A stretch of 64,000 nucleotides of DNA from contig NC_014618.1 in the NCBI RefSeq assembly GCF_000164865.1, forward strand, positions 3,658,001 through 3,722,000. The letters run 5' to 3'. The DNA is from [Enterobacter] lignolyticus SCF1. GTDB taxonomy: Bacteria; Pseudomonadota; Gammaproteobacteria; Enterobacterales; Enterobacteriaceae. Under the pieces are notes generated by a model. The model worked only from the letters and a program-made list of their open reading frames with translations, was not told where the DNA came from and searched no databases. Made by a program: the position numbers and the translations under genes. Positions 62,416 to 64,000 of the stretch are shown here, one piece after another (the first letter of the stretch is position 1; each line of letters opens with the position of its first letter).

Positions 62416-63471
62416 TTACAGCCCCAGCACCAGCTGGCGCTCAAGCTGCGGATCGAGCAGCGTCACGTGCAGCCCCACCAGCCTGACTCCCCTTCCCCCT
62501 CGCCGCTCCTGCCAGGTGTTGTACGCCGTGGCGATGAGGTCATCTTTGTTCAGCGTCGGCCAGATGTGTTCCTGAGTGGTGAGCTGAAAGTCGTTAAATT
62601 TGAGCTTCACCCCCTGCCGCGCGATGCGTAGATCGGGTTTCACCTTCGCCAGCCGCCGCTCAAGCTCCGGGTACAGGCGCTCAATAATGGCTTCGCAGTC
62701 GGACCAGTCGTGGATATCTTCCGCCAGGGTACGCTCAACGCCGACCGATTTACGCAGACGCGTGTTGTTAACACCGCGCTCATCAACGCCGTTGCTGCGC
62801 TCCCACAGCACCCGGCCAAACTTGCCAAAGCGCTTAAGCAGCAGCGCGAGATCGCTTTGCTGCACATCGCCGCAGGTACGCAACCCCATGCTTTCCAGCT
62901 TCGCCGCGGAGACTTTGCCCACCCCGGGAATTTTCGCCAGCGGCAGCGTTGTAAGAAAGGCGGGAACCTCATCGGGCGTGATGACGTACTGTCCATTGGG
63001 CTTGTTGAGATCGGAGGCGATTTTCGCCAGAAACTTCACCGGCGCAACCCCTGCCGAGGCCGTCAGCTGCAGCTCATCGAAAATCGTCTGGCGAATTTCC
63101 TGCGCCATCCGCGTGGCGGAACCCTGGCAATGGGGGCTGTCGGTGACGTCAAGATAGGCCTCATCCAGCGACAGCGGTTCGATAAGCGAGGTATAGCGGG
63201 AAAAGATTTCACGAATATGCACCGAGGCATCTTTGTAGGCGTCAAAACGCCCCGGCAGCAGCGTCAGGTGCGGGCAAAGCTTCAGCGCCATGGCCGTGGG
63301 CATCGCGCTGCGCACGCCAAACTTACGCGCCGGATAGTTGGCGGTGCTGATCACGCCGCGCTGTACGCGGCTGCCGCCGATGGCGATGGGAATATCGCGC
63401 AGCGCAGGATTATCCCGCATTTCAACGGCGGCAAAAAAGCAGTCCATATCGACATGGATAATTTTGCGCAT
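62416..63471 (-). CDS. dinB: DNA polymerase IV
   Basis: 351 residues, Y-family lesion-bypass polymerase of the SOS response. Catalytic Asp8 and the steric gate are in HVDMDCFFAAVEMRDNP; the second acidic pair is in SLDEAYLDVT. The helix-hairpin-helix thumb (IPGVGKVSAAKLESMG) and little finger follow. The C-terminal clamp motif is QLVLGL. I saw no clear LexA box in the short upstream gap but did not search exhaustively. Confidence 0.97.
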   Translation of the reverse strand: MRKIIHVDMDCFFAAVEMRDNPALRDIPIAIGGSRVQRGVISTANYPARKFGVRSAMPTAMALKLCPHLTLLPGRFDAYKDASVHIREIFSRYTSLIEPLSLDEAYLDVTDSPHCQGSATRMAQEIRQTIFDELQLTASAGVAPVKFLAKIASDLNKPNGQYVITPDEVPAFLTTLPLAKIPGVGKVSAAKLESMGLRTCGDVQQSDLALLLKRFGKFGRVLWERSNGVDERGVNNTRLRKSVGVERTLAEDIHDWSDCEAIIERLYPELERRLAKVKPDLRIARQGVKLKFNDFQLTTQEHIWPTLNKDDLIATAYNTWQERRGGRGVRLVGLHVTLLDPQLERQLVLGL

Positions 63472-63562
63472 ACTTAGCCCTCACCAACCACTGGATAAGT
63501 ATACAGAATAATACCAGGAAATGAGAAGTGGGATACGCGCCCCCGAAAGAGGGCGCGGTTAT

Positions 63563-63766
63563 TCAGAGAATACGGTTCGCCTCGCGCGCCATGCGCTTTT
63601 TACGCGCGTCGCACGGTTCAGGACAGTCGCACACTTTCTCAAGCCCCAGGGAGGAGATCCCCCCGCAGCTTCCCTGAATACTTTTACGCTTAAGCAGATA
63701 GCCCAGCGACATGCCGAGGATCGTCAGCACAAAAATGGCAAACGTCGCCAGAAAAACCGTCATCAT
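63563..63766 (-). CDS. nqrM: NqrM, Na+-NQR maturation protein
   Basis: 67 residues, DUF539. A single N-terminal membrane helix (MTVFLATFAIFVLTILGMSL), then CGG and the Cys-rich CDCPEPCDARK, four conserved cysteines in all. NqrM helps insert the Fe centre into the Na+-translocating NADH:quinone oxidoreductase. It starts just after nqrF. Two ATGs (63766 and 63763) are possible. Confidence 0.92.
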   Translation of the reverse strand: MMTVFLATFAIFVLTILGMSLGYLLKRKSIQGSCGGISSLGLEKVCDCPEPCDARKKRMAREANRIL

Positions 63767-63768
63767 CC

Positions 63769-64000
63769 TTAGCCTCCAAAGTCATCCAGCAGGATGTTGT
63801 CATCCTCGACGCCGAGATCTTTAAGCATCTTAATGACCGCGGTGTTCATCACCGGCGGCCCGCACATGTAAAACTCGCAGTCTTCCGGCGCCGGATGATC
63901 CTTCAGGTAGTTGTTGTACAACACGTTGTGGATAAAGCCCGTGTAGCCCGTCCAGTTATCTTCCGGCTGCGGATCGGAAAGCGCCACGTGGAAGGTAAAG
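63769..64000 (-). CDS. nqrF: NqrF, Na+-NQR subunit F, C-terminal part (partial)
   Basis: The last 76 residues of the FAD- and 2Fe-2S-containing subunit that takes electrons from NADH. FHVALSDPQPEDNWTGYTGF and CEFYMCGPPVMNTAVIKMLK form the NADH-binding part; the end is DDFGG. The start lies outside the window. Together with nqrM, it shows that the cell has a sodium-pumping respiratory complex. Confidence 0.95.
   Translation of the reverse strand, partial: FTFHVALSDPQPEDNWTGYTGFIHNVLYNNYLKDHPAPEDCEFYMCGPPVMNTAVIKMLKDLGVEDDNILLDDFGG

Overview
The window reads as a chromosomal segment of a Klebsiella/Raoultella-type member of the Enterobacteriaceae. Three points support this: E. coli-like syntenic cores (aroL-yaiI-proC-psiF, ddlA-yaiZ-yaiY-yaiW-sbmA-ampH-iprA-hemB-tauABCD, and thrW-proA-proB-phoE-crl-frsA-gpt-pepD-dinB), the end of a Na+-NQR operon (nqrF-nqrM), which E. 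coli K-12 lacks, and a dha regulon in which a glycerol dehydrogenase gene sits beside dhaR. The genus is inferred; the species cannot be settled by reading.

Layout. 1-18.2 kb is core: the start of aroL with a TyrR-box-like element, a DUF2076 gene, yaiI, proC, an isolated psiF, an MdtG-like MFS pump, ddlA, yaiZ, yaiY, the yaiW-sbmA peptide uptake pair, an isochorismatase-fold hydrolase, ampH, iprA, hemB, an OlsF-like bifunctional acyltransferase, and tauABCD preceded by an unannotated 33-codon ORF. 18.7-28.5 kb holds a monomeric autotransporter, a yiaW-yiaV-like membrane/HlyD pair, a four-gene polar amino acid ABC transporter and a membrane diguanylate cyclase. 28.7-35.5 kb is the dihydroxyacetone/glycerol module: dhaKLM diverging from glycerol dehydrogenase and dhaR, with a cluster of inverted repeats between them.

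35.9-42.1 kb is an adhesin module: a LuxR-type regulator, then, on the opposite strand, a trimeric autotransporter adhesin, a TpgA-like SmpA/OmpA lipoprotein and a secreted protein of unknown family. 42.6-46.0 kb has an alkylsulfatase whose signal peptide is interrupted by a stop codon, a tautomerase and a LysR regulator. 46.1-51.5 kb is a galactitol-type PTS operon with an RPE-fold epimerase, a short-chain dehydrogenase and a 6-phospho-3-hexuloisomerase-like protein, under a SorC-family regulator with visible palindromic operators. Its substrate is not one I recognise. 51.6-54.3 kb, next to tRNA-Thr(CGT), looks like a degraded insertion carrying one intact DUF1302 gene.

54.3-64 kb returns to core genes: proline synthesis (proBA), phoE with a Pho box, crl, frsA, gpt, pepD, dinB, nqrM and partial nqrF. 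The best candidates for something undescribed are the polyol-phosphate operon, the third gene of the adhesin operon, and the small ORF upstream of tauA.
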